A DNA stretch of 5,425 nt, taken from Dehalococcoidia bacterium (GTDB lineage: Bacteria; Chloroflexota; Dehalococcoidia; GIF9; AB-539-J10). Where the stretch lies: the NCBI GenBank assembly GCA_003562555.1, contig PWUO01000074.1, positions 1-5,425 of the forward strand. Reading direction: 5' to 3'. Every line of letters starts with the position of its first letter. Within the stretch, counting starts at the first letter, position 1. Below are positions 1 through 5,387 of the stretch, in pieces. Position numbers and translations under genes: made by a program. The notes beneath the pieces were generated by a model. It searched no databases. It saw only the letters and a program-made list of their open reading frames with translations, and was not told the origin of the DNA.

Positions 1-253
1 AGTAGACCCGTTCATACGTGAGCGCCATCTCCTCGTTGAAGGGTTCCTGCGCACGGCAGCTTGGACATCCAGGGTAGTAGAAGAAATGAACTTCGAGCAG
101 ATCGTCGCCATCAGGTGGTGGTGGAGGAGGCGTATCGGCGATGGGAGAGCCGGTGAACATGACGACCGCAGCAACGATGGCAAGCGCGATACTGACGTAT
201 CGCTTGAACGGGTTGTCCCATATGCCGCGGAGTGCTTGAACTATCATCTTCAT
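1..253 (-). CDS. Membrane-anchored thioredoxin-fold protein with CPSC motif, 5' part only
   Basis: This is the N-terminal 84 codons of a minus-strand gene that runs off the window at base 1. Reading from ATG at 253, the protein has a short basic N-terminus with an RGIWDNPFKRY stretch (residues 9-19). A single hydrophobic segment (about 20-38) follows, which I read as a signal anchor or signal peptide. Next come a six-proline linker (42-47) and the start of a thioredoxin fold: a beta strand (LLEVHFFYY, 52-60) and then PGCPSCRAQEPF, with the CPSC active site at 63-66 followed by a helix. An in-frame TAG at 272-274 limits the start to 253 or the ATG at 247. No clear ribosome binding site is visible. 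The likely role is thiol-disulfide exchange or thiol transfer outside the cytoplasm. It is divergent from the ArsR operon and may share its control region. The remaining domain and any partner motifs lie outside the window, so the exact family is open. Confidence 0.8.
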   Translation of the reverse strand, partial: MKMIVQALRGIWDNPFKRYVSIALAIVAAVVMFTGSPIADTPPPPPPDGDDLLEVHFFYYPGCPSCRAQEPFNEEMALTYERVY

Positions 254-434
254 GGTGATGTCAACGGCGCTCTAGCAGGCCTTGGATTACGACAACAGCC
301 CGTCTATCTTTCCACTTCGAGTTGAAGAAGCGGTGGTCGTCCCTGTCCTGTTCGTGGCCAGTGTTGCTGCAACAACCACAGCTCCCTGCCTCCCGGTTGG
401 CGGAAGAGCCGTTGTAACGTCTCGTTCCTCGTGT

Positions 435-463
435 TTGACAAGGCCCAAATCCGACAATAATAT
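435..463 (+). promoter_or_regulatory. Predicted sigma70-type promoter of the arsR operon
   Basis: A perfect -35 hexamer TTGACA lies at 435-440. After a 17-base spacer comes TAATAT at 458-463, which matches the -10 consensus TATAAT at four of six positions; TATATA at 461-466 is an alternative with a longer spacer. The surroundings are distinctly more AT-rich than the rest of the window. The predicted start near 470 gives a leader of about 35 bases to the ATG at 506. This is the best promoter in the window and lies directly ahead of the regulator gene, as expected for an autoregulated ArsR operon. It has not been tested experimentally. Confidence 0.6.
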
Positions 464-483
464 ATACAGACTTACGCATATGT
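460..483. promoter_or_regulatory. Possible ArsR operator (imperfect dyad)
   Basis: ATATATAC (460-467) and GCATATGT (476-483) are separated by 8 bases and are complementary at six of eight positions. The dyad overlaps the -10 box and the predicted transcription start, which is where ArsR/SmtB repressors usually bind AT-rich dyads. The agreement is imperfect and AT-rich sequence makes such dyads common, so this is a candidate only. Confidence 0.33.
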
Positions 484-505
484 GCAACCGATTGGTGGGA
501 GAAGC

Positions 506-895
506 ATGGATGAACTGGTGAAGGCGGCGAGGACCCTGAGTGATCCGACGCGAGTGCGCGTCCTGCACCTGCTGATGCAGCGCGAGTGCTGCGTATGCGA
601 GGTAATGGATGTACTTGATATCTCCCAGGCGAATGCATCGCGATATTGCAGCGCTCTCAAAGAGGCGGGTTTTCTGAAGATGCGGAAGGATGGACGCTGG
701 AAGCGGTACTCCGTAGACTTTGAACACTGTTCGGCGCCAATGCGGGATCTTCTCGAGGCGGTTCGCAAAGCAGCGTCGGGCGACGTGGTAGCGCTCGATG
801 ATCGGCGTAGGCTGAAGTCGGCAAGAGGGCGTTCCGAGCTCGTCGAAAAGGCCTCCGCCTCGCAATCACAGACATTCGTCCAAAATGCCAACTAA
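506..895 (+). CDS. ArsR/SmtB-family metal(loid)-responsive transcriptional repressor
   Basis: This is a 129-residue winged-helix regulator. The N-terminal ARTLSDPTRVRVLHLL (8-23) is the family hallmark. It is followed by the alpha-3 sensor sequence ECCVCE (27-32), which corresponds to the ELCVCDL As(III)/Sb(III) site of classical ArsR proteins. The recognition region is SQANASRYCSALKEAGFL (40-57), and the wing is RKDGRWKRYSVD (60-71). Extra cysteines at 48 and 75 could contribute to metal binding. The C-terminal tail from about 90 is polar and probably flexible. I chose ATG 506 because the family start fits, GGGAGA at 497-502 can serve as ribosome binding site, and the upstream GTG at 482 falls inside the putative operator. 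The gene is the first of the operon and is followed 12 bases later by the permease gene. The family role is to repress its own operon until a thiophilic metal or metalloid binds. Which ion is sensed cannot be decided from sequence. Confidence 0.92.
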   Translation: MDELVKAARTLSDPTRVRVLHLLMQRECCVCEVMDVLDISQANASRYCSALKEAGFLKMRKDGRWKRYSVDFEHCSAPMRDLLEAVRKAASGDVVALDDRRRLKSARGRSELVEKASASQSQTFVQNAN

Positions 896-899
896 GGAG
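894..899 (+). promoter_or_regulatory. Strong ribosome binding site that fixes a TTG start
   Basis: AAGGAG overlaps the arsR-like stop codon and lies 8 bases before TTG 908. The GTG at 904 is only 4 bases away and its frame meets TAG at once, while the in-frame ATG at 920 is too distant. The site therefore supports TTG as the permease start and suggests coupled translation with the regulator. Confidence 0.65.
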
Positions 900-907
900 C
901 GCGTGTT

Positions 908-1948
908 TTGTTCATAGAGATGCTACGTGGTGGGCTCTACGCTCTGCAGGATTACGTCGCCCTCCACGTGCTGACGTGCTTGATTCCGGCCTTCCTGCTT
1001 GCCGGCGGCATCGTGACCTTCGTATCCCGTGAGGCGATCATCGGCTACCTGGGTGCGGCCGTACGCAAGCTCCAGTCGTTCGGAATCGCCGCAGGTGGCA
1101 GCTTCTTCGTGGCTGCGTGTTCATGCACGGTCATACCGGTGTCCAGCGGCATCTACTACGGCGGCGCCGGGATTGGCGCTGCGTTCATTATCCTCTGGGT
1201 GGCGCCGGCAGCGAACATCCTGGCGCTCACCTACACTGGCTCCATCCTCGGGGGCACCATGGTCGCCGCGAGGCTGATCAGCGCGCTGCTGATGTCGGTT
1301 GTCGTTGGAACAGTAATGGCGTACGCGTTCCGGAAGGAGGAGGTCCAGCGGATGTCGATGCTGGACCAGGGTGGTGGCAAGCTAATCGATCGAAAGAGCC
1401 TCATACTACTCGTCCTGCTGGTGGTGTGGCTGCTGTCGCCGAACTACCTCATCATCGAAGGTCCATACTGGCAGAAAGTGGTGGTGTGGGCTATCGGACT
1501 GGCAATCGTAGCCACATACGTCTGGAAGAGCTACACGCGCGAGCGCATCAACGACTGGATGCGGGAGACGTGGTGGTTTGTCAGGCAGATCTTCCCTTTG
1601 CTCCTCATCGGAGTGTTCATCGTGGGTGTAGTAGGTGCGATTCTGCGGCCCGAGTGGATTGAGGCGGCGCTCGGTGGGGAAGGAATCCGGCAGTCGTTCC
1701 TGGCCACCCTGATAGGCGCCATAAGCTACTTCGCGACGATGACCGAGGCGCCGTTCGTCGACACGCTGATGAATCTCGGCATGGGCAAAGGGCCGGCACT
1801 GGCCTTGCTTCTGACCGGTCCTGGCCTCAGTCTGCCAAACTGGCTCGCGATCGCGAGAGTATTCGGACGCAAGAAGGCGTTGGTCTATGTGCCAACGATA
1901 ATGGTGCTGGGAACACTGGTGGGCTGGATCGCCGGATTCATCCTCTGA
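908..1948 (+). CDS. DUF318/UPF0718 (ArsP-like) family permease
   Basis: This is a 346-residue integral membrane protein with about eight to ten hydrophobic segments, roughly at 12-39, 58-78, 86-110, 112-140, 164-181, 190-206, 225-246, 262-280, 295-313 and 325-345. A polar cytoplasmic loop (142-163) divides two similar halves, as in permeases of the DUF318 family (ArsP, SO_0444-like). Family features visible are AACSCTVIPV (69-78) with a CSC pair at 71-73, WVAPAANILAL (97-107), and in the second half ATMTEAPFVDTLMNLGMG (276-293) and LLLTGPGLSLPNW (300-312). Related permeases export trivalent organoarsenicals or metal ions. The CSC pair inside a membrane segment could ligate a thiophilic substrate. 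The TTG start is chosen because of the AAGGAG eight bases upstream. The position directly after an ArsR-type repressor supports a detoxification efflux role. The substrate is inferred, not shown. Confidence 0.9.
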   Translation: MFIEMLRGGLYALQDYVALHVLTCLIPAFLLAGGIVTFVSREAIIGYLGAAVRKLQSFGIAAGGSFFVAACSCTVIPVSSGIYYGGAGIGAAFIILWVAPAANILALTYTGSILGGTMVAARLISALLMSVVVGTVMAYAFRKEEVQRMSMLDQGGGKLIDRKSLILLVLLVVWLLSPNYLIIEGPYWQKVVVWAIGLAIVATYVWKSYTRERINDWMRETWWFVRQIFPLLLIGVFIVGVVGAILRPEWIEAALGGEGIRQSFLATLIGAISYFATMTEAPFVDTLMNLGMGKGPALALLLTGPGLSLPNWLAIARVFGRKKALVYVPTIMVLGTLVGWIAGFIL

Positions 1949-2018
1949 AAACGTGGCGGTGTGCTTGACCGGTGACCAGGTTCTGCGTTGTACTCTGAGG
2001 ACAAGGGGGCGTTCAACA

Positions 2019-2261
2019 ATGGAAATCAAAGTGCTTGGAACCGGGTGTTCAAAGTGCAGGGCGGTCGAGAAGGAGGTCAGAGAAGTCCTCGCTGAACTGG
2101 GCATCGACGCGGATGTAGAAGAGGTCAAGGATATGGCCAGAATACTGCAATACAAAGTAATGATTACACCCGGCCTTGTCATCGATGGCAAGGTGGTATC
2201 CAGCGGCCATGTCCCATCCAAGGATGCTGTCCGAAAGATGCTACAGGAGGCACGAGGATAG
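2019..2261 (+). CDS. Small thioredoxin-like protein with CSKC (thioredoxin_3 / redox-active disulfide protein 2 family)
   Basis: This is an 80-residue, apparently cytoplasmic protein; no signal peptide or membrane segment is seen. The N-terminal strand MEIKVLGTG leads into the redox site CSKC (10-13). A helix (AVEKEVREVLAELG) follows, then a second strand with DVEEVKD. The ITPGLVIDGKVV segment (49-60) carries the usual cis-proline at 51. The length and the order strand-CxxC-helix-TPGLVIDG match the small archaeal/bacterial thioredoxins typified by MTH895 and TM0996. ATG 2019 is chosen because AAGGGGG lies at 2003-2009; a GTG at 1953 would add 22 residues unlike the family. In this operon it could reduce the CcdA-like protein encoded downstream or prepare the permease substrate. 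Many DUF318 permease operons carry such a gene next to the permease. The assignment to the family is firm; the partner is inferred. Confidence 0.92.
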   Translation: MEIKVLGTGCSKCRAVEKEVREVLAELGIDADVEEVKDMARILQYKVMITPGLVIDGKVVSSGHVPSKDAVRKMLQEARG

Positions 2262-2266
2262 CGTCC

Positions 2267-2295
2267 GCGACGACCCCTCGCCATCCGAGAGTCGC
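2267..2295 (+). other. Weak hairpin in the gap between the thioredoxin and first lipoprotein genes
   Basis: GCGAC (2267-2271) pairs with GTCGC (2291-2295), and inside it CTCG (2277-2280) pairs with CGAG (2286-2289). The two short stems are separated by an asymmetric internal loop. No T-run follows, so it is not a standard terminator. It could modulate or stabilise the transcript, or be chance in GC-rich sequence. Confidence 0.2.
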
Positions 2296-2320
2296 TGCGC
2301 TATCGCCACGGAGGAACCGC

Positions 2321-2818
2321 ATGATGGTAACGAGGCTACTGCTTTCGGGACTGATTCTGATCGCCGCCGGACTGCCACTCAGTGGCTGTTCCTCCTCGAA
2401 TCCAACTCCACAACCTGCTCCTGATACCACAGGCCAACCGAGCGGTAGTGAGCAGACCTACACGGCGCGCACTGGAAATGGTGTTGACGTGTTCTATTTC
2501 GAGGAAGAGAACCCCTGTGAGTGCATGGCCGAATTCGGCGTCGTGATAAAGGACGCGATTCGAACCAGTTTCACGAGCGAGCTTCAGGACGGCTCGCTAC
2601 GCTTCTTCGTCGTCTTCTCGGACGACTGGTCCAACCGTGAGGTACTCGAGATGTTCGACAACCCGTTCTACGATCTCTACATAGTGGAGTTTGAATCGGG
2701 AAACGGGACCGCCACACCCGTCCGTGAGATATGGAGCATGATGGGCGACGATGACGTGCTGGCGTCCTACGTAGAAGCTCGTGTCCGGGATGCACTGTCG
2801 AGGCACGGAGCCTCATGA
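2321..2818 (+). CDS. ArsF-like thioredoxin-fold lipoprotein with CEC motif
   Basis: This is a 165-residue predicted lipoprotein. A type II signal peptide (1-22) ends in the lipobox LSGC with Cys23. A Ser/Pro/Thr-rich tether of about 30 residues follows, and then a thioredoxin-like domain (about 55-160). That domain has the strand VDVFYF (55-60), the cysteine pair CEC (66-68), a helix, the strand LRFFVVFSD (93-101), NPF (114-116) at the likely cis-proline position, the strand DLYIVEF, and PVREIW (133-138). The pattern F-x5-C near the domain start, a central strand and a late IW resembles the ArsF family ('nitrophenyl compound nitroreductase subunit'), which usually sits beside ArsG. I recall a CxxC pair in that family; here it is CxC. 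GGAGGA at 2310-2315 precedes ATG 2321; ATG 2324 is equally possible. The stop overlaps the next start (ATGA). It likely acts as an outward-facing thiol partner of the downstream membrane protein. The ArsF link is from memory of the family and moderate. Confidence 0.75.
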   Translation: MMVTRLLLSGLILIAAGLPLSGCSSSNPTPQPAPDTTGQPSGSEQTYTARTGNGVDVFYFEEENPCECMAEFGVVIKDAIRTSFTSELQDGSLRFFVVFSDDWSNREVLEMFDNPFYDLYIVEFESGNGTATPVREIWSMMGDDDVLASYVEARVRDALSRHGAS

Positions 2819-3507
2819 GCGTCGCCTCTGCGATGGCATCGGGCATTCCCCTTCTGTCCGCTGTTCTGCTGGGATTGCTGTGTGCTATCAGTCCCTGCGT
2901 TATGGCAACCAACGTGGCCGCACTGGCCTACGTCGGCCGAAAAGCGACTCAGCCGGGTCACGCGTTCATGACGGCTGTGCTCTACACGCTCGGGCGCATG
3001 TTCTCCTACACCGTCGTCGGCATTCTCATCGTGCTGGTGGGGCTCGAAGTGAGCGCGCTGTCGCGCTTCCTGCAGGGAGCGGGATCGAAGTTCATCGGCC
3101 CGTTCCTCATCGTGGTCGGTGTACTGCTGCTGGTGATCAACCGGCTCCCGGCACTGTCGGGAGGCGGCGGAATACAGCGCCTGGGGGCCAGGTTTGGGGA
3201 TATGGGAGTGGCTGGAGGCTTTCCACTCGGAGCGCTGTTCGCGCTCGCATTCTGTCCCTACAGCGGTGTCCTGTTCTTCGCCGTGCTCATTCCGCTAGCT
3301 TTGCGCACCACTGGTGGCGTGGTACTGCCGGCGGTGTTCGCCATCGGCACGGGCGTGCCGGTCCTGATATTCGGGGCGTTGCTCTCCCTGGGAGTATCCC
3401 GCGTGTCCTCATGGACTGACAGACTGACGAGTGCGGATCACATCATACGAATCATCGCGGCGATGGTCTTCATCGGCGCCGGTCTGTACTACATATTCGC
3501 TGTGTGA
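2815..3507 (+). CDS. CcdA/DsbD-like six-helix membrane redox protein, ArsG family
   Basis: This is a 230-residue protein with six hydrophobic segments (about 11-38, 52-77, 92-110, 131-163, 167-193, 209-228). Two membrane cysteines sit in the CcdA positions: AISPCVMATN in the first helix (Cys28) and AFCPYSGVLFF in the fourth (Cys147). CcdA and the DsbD core use this pair to carry reducing equivalents across the membrane. The ArsG branch of the family is annotated as an aromatic aminoarsenical efflux permease and typically follows an ArsF gene, as here. ATG 2815 overlaps the upstream TGA (ATGA), with GGAG at 2807-2810, and the stop overlaps the start of the next gene. The three genes are therefore probably translationally coupled. 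By context it would either pass electrons from a cytoplasmic thioredoxin to the two lipoproteins beside it, or export a reduced product. Sequence alone does not decide between transport and electron transfer. Confidence 0.85.
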   Translation: MSVASAMASGIPLLSAVLLGLLCAISPCVMATNVAALAYVGRKATQPGHAFMTAVLYTLGRMFSYTVVGILIVLVGLEVSALSRFLQGAGSKFIGPFLIVVGVLLLVINRLPALSGGGGIQRLGARFGDMGVAGGFPLGALFALAFCPYSGVLFFAVLIPLALRTTGGVVLPAVFAIGTGVPVLIFGALLSLGVSRVSSWTDRLTSADHIIRIIAAMVFIGAGLYYIFAV

Positions 3508-4160
3508 TGAAAACCAGTGCAATGGAACGCTCGTGCCGCTCTTCGATCCTTCTTCTCCTCGGAGCATTACTGCTCCTGTCGTTCGGATGCTCGAAATACG
3601 ATGCTGGCGCGAACGCTCCCCCGCACGAGCAATCAGAAGACCTTGACATGCACGTCATCGCCGAGACACCAGTCACAGAAGACGACATCAGTCCCGACCT
3701 GTCGGATTTCGAGACAGGAAGCAAGCCGCTCGCGAACGAGCCGAACAGTTCCGGCAACCGTGCTGCTAAAGATGACACGGGTAGTCCGGGTGACGCAGCC
3801 GTCGATTCCGGGATACCTGCTAACAGAGTCGACCTGGTCTTCTTCCACATCCCGGGTGCGTGCGGCTGCCTGGGAGAAATTGGGGATGTCATCGAAGCAG
3901 CGCTCTACGACTTCTTCCCTGAGGAGATGGCGGACAGGACCGTTCGCTACTACATGGTGGCGTCAAACCATCCTGACAACCAGTCCTACGTACGCATGTA
4001 TGGCAGCCAACCCTTCGATCTCTTCGTGGTCACGTACGATGAGGGAACGGCGCAGCCGTACCCCGTCCGGGGCATCTGGGCCCATATGGATGACTATGAT
4101 GCGCTCGGCGTGTACGTGAAACAGGTGGTCGAAGAGGAGATCGCCGCGTTCTCCACGTAG
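3507..4160 (+). CDS. Second ArsF-like thioredoxin-fold lipoprotein, CGC motif, paralogue of the 2321-2818 product
   Basis: This is a 217-residue predicted lipoprotein. Its hydrophobic signal (about 12-27) ends in LSFGC (Cys28); the -3 residue is Ser, so the lipobox is slightly unusual. A long acidic, Ser/Pro-rich tether of about 80 residues follows, and then a thioredoxin-like domain (about 108-213). The domain aligns end to end with that of the 2321-2818 product: VDLVFF (108-113), CGC (119-121) at the CEC position, VRYYMVAS, QPF (168-170) at the likely cis-proline position, DLFVVTY, PVRGIWAHMDDYD (186-198) and YV. The start is uncertain. ATG 3507 overlaps the upstream stop (TGATG), GTG 3504 also overlaps it, and ATG 3522 would shorten the N-terminus. 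No ribosome binding site is obvious, so translation probably depends on coupling to the ArsG-like gene. It likely works outside the membrane with that protein. It is the last gene of the tight operon. Confidence 0.75.
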   Translation: MKTSAMERSCRSSILLLLGALLLLSFGCSKYDAGANAPPHEQSEDLDMHVIAETPVTEDDISPDLSDFETGSKPLANEPNSSGNRAAKDDTGSPGDAAVDSGIPANRVDLVFFHIPGACGCLGEIGDVIEAALYDFFPEEMADRTVRYYMVASNHPDNQSYVRMYGSQPFDLFVVTYDEGTAQPYPVRGIWAHMDDYDALGVYVKQVVEEEIAAFST

Positions 4161-4356
4161 AGACGTCGCTCGACATTCTCCGCACACGGAAGGTTAACAG
4201 TTGCAGGAACGCAGAGTTCTCGACGGGCATACACGTTGCAGGAGACGAGGAACCCCTCTCGCCACCGTATATGAAGGGCTGAGTTCCTGGAGCGGTTCCC
4301 ACGGGGACACCTTCATTCCGCGTGCATATGGAGAATGCGTTGGCAAGAACACGCGC
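4161..4356 (+). other. Gap before the Ig-like lipoprotein gene; short direct repeat
   Basis: No terminator with a T-run and no convincing promoter is visible. TTGCAGGA occurs twice, at 4201-4208 and 4236-4243, 35 bases apart. The stretch from TTG 4201 stays open in the frame of the next gene and has GGAAGG at 4188-4193. It could therefore be an N-terminal extension, but the encoded 52 residues are basic, hold no signal peptide and look non-coding. Confidence 0.3.
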
Positions 4357-5340
4357 GTGAGGGCTCTTACATTACGACGAGGCATACTTCTGGCTCTGGC
4401 AGGCTTCCTGGCACTGCTGCCCTCTGCTGCCGTTGGAGGATGCACCTCCACGCATTCCGTCCCGGAGATCGTGTCCCTTGAATCCGGCGACCGGGTAATC
4501 GCGCCCGGGGACTCCGTTCTCATCGAGTGTGTGGCAGTCTCCGCTGATGGAGGAGACCTCGACTATCAATGGGACAGTGACAGGGGCACACTCAACGGTC
4601 ATGACGGGACGTACGCGTGGACGGCCCCGGAGCAGGAAGGGGTTGCCCGTATTACTGTCACAGTGACCAACCGTGCGGGAGTTGCCGTCAGCGAGTCAAT
4701 CGCCATTGTCGTCAAGAAGAATACTCCTCCCGTGATTGCCGGCGTCGCTGCGGACCGCGGATGGGTACCTCCTGCAGGAACAGTGACTCTGTCCTGCGCG
4801 GCCGAGGACGTCGACGGCGACGAGCTTACGTACACGTGGTCGTCGGATTGCGGGGAAATCGACGGAGAGGGGCCGTCCGTCACCTGGACAGCTCCTTTGG
4901 CCGAACGTGAATGCATTATCTTCGTAGAGGTGGATGACGGATACGAGGGTCGGGCACGCGCCTCGCTTTCCATAGTGGTATCGGTAACCGAACCGCTACT
5001 GGTCACACACATGGAGGTGACGGCAGTCGACAATCCGCGAGCGCTGGTGTTCAGCGGCGGCCGATACACCATCTACCGCGGAGCGTCGATGATTGTCCGT
5101 GCCATTGTGAACAAGAGGGAGATGGTTGTCTCGTACGAATGGACAGATGGTGGAACGGCCGCAGTCTTCCCGGTTGGCAGCAGGCGCATCAGGTTTGAGG
5201 GAGGCCCTGAGGAAATCCGCTGGACGGCTCCGGAAGGCCGTGGGGACTATACGATCACGGCGATTGTGAAAGGTGAAGGAGAGGAGGCCGCAAGGCGAAG
5301 TATTCTCGTAAGTGTCGAGACGTGCCTCCCCTGCATGTAA
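4357..5340 (+). CDS. Lipoprotein with three Ig/PKD-like repeats and a C-terminal CLPC tail
   Basis: From GTG 4357 the protein is 327 residues. It begins with a basic N-terminus and a hydrophobic core (RRGILLALAGFLALLPSAAV, about 8-27) that ends in VGGC, a good lipobox with Cys29. Three beta-sandwich repeats follow, about 36-122, 123-213 and 214-322. The first two share the pattern PGD/AGT-V-(I/L)-C...DY/TYxW-x-S-D-x-G-x-(L/I)-x-G...WTAP and end in a V-x-V strand. The third is more diverged but keeps YEWTDGG and IRWTAP. The second repeat has a Ca-ligand-like DVDGDE stretch and extra cysteines. The last five residues are CLPCM, a terminal CxxC. GTG is chosen because it puts the signal peptide at the N-terminus. 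It has no good ribosome binding site, whereas TTG 4201 has one but would bury the signal 52 residues in. The protein is probably surface-exposed, with a binding or scaffold role unknown. Operon membership with the upstream genes is uncertain. Confidence 0.78.
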   Translation: MRALTLRRGILLALAGFLALLPSAAVGGCTSTHSVPEIVSLESGDRVIAPGDSVLIECVAVSADGGDLDYQWDSDRGTLNGHDGTYAWTAPEQEGVARITVTVTNRAGVAVSESIAIVVKKNTPPVIAGVAADRGWVPPAGTVTLSCAAEDVDGDELTYTWSSDCGEIDGEGPSVTWTAPLAERECIIFVEVDDGYEGRARASLSIVVSVTEPLLVTHMEVTAVDNPRALVFSGGRYTIYRGASMIVRAIVNKREMVVSYEWTDGGTAAVFPVGSRRIRFEGGPEEIRWTAPEGRGDYTITAIVKGEGEEAARRSILVSVETCLPCM

Positions 5341-5387
5341 CAACCCCATGAATAAGCGTCTCAGGCATACGGAGTGGAGTGGTGCAC

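Noticed and set aside
363..373. Palindrome GTTGCTGCAAC in the divergent intergenic region
   Set aside because: Five-base arms around one base, with no T-run and no second copy; too short to call an operator or terminator.
411..442. Possible minus-strand promoter for the divergent gene (TTGTCA with TACAAC)
   Set aside because: The 19-base spacer and a leader of about 150 bases make it weak, although it would overlap the arsR promoter -35 attractively.
261..891. Long minus-strand open frames across the ArsR gene
   Set aside because: They lie opposite a clear ArsR-family gene, and the proteins are low-complexity Arg/Ser-rich without any family pattern.
1117..1662. 181-codon plus-strand frame inside the permease gene
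   Set aside because: It lies in another frame of a well-supported membrane protein; its product is rich in Arg, His and Gly and has no recognisable fold.
1965..1994. Possible internal promoter TTGACC with TGTACT after 18 bases, before the small thioredoxin gene
   Set aside because: The spacing is long and the -10 matches at only four positions in GC-rich sequence; the 70-base gap is compatible with simple readthrough from the upstream promoter.
1406..2284. 292-codon minus-strand open frame opposite the permease and thioredoxin genes
   Set aside because: Both plus-strand genes are recognisable families. The antisense product shows no domain and runs through two genes and a gap, typical of a GC-rich shadow frame.
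2781..3419. 212-codon plus-strand frame overlapping the ArsG-like gene
   Set aside because: The overlapped gene has six helices and conserved membrane cysteines; this frame is a composition artefact.
4297..4313. Hairpin GTTCC/GGGAC as a terminator between the second ArsF-like gene and the Ig-like gene
   Set aside because: Only five base pairs including a G-U pair and no following T-run.
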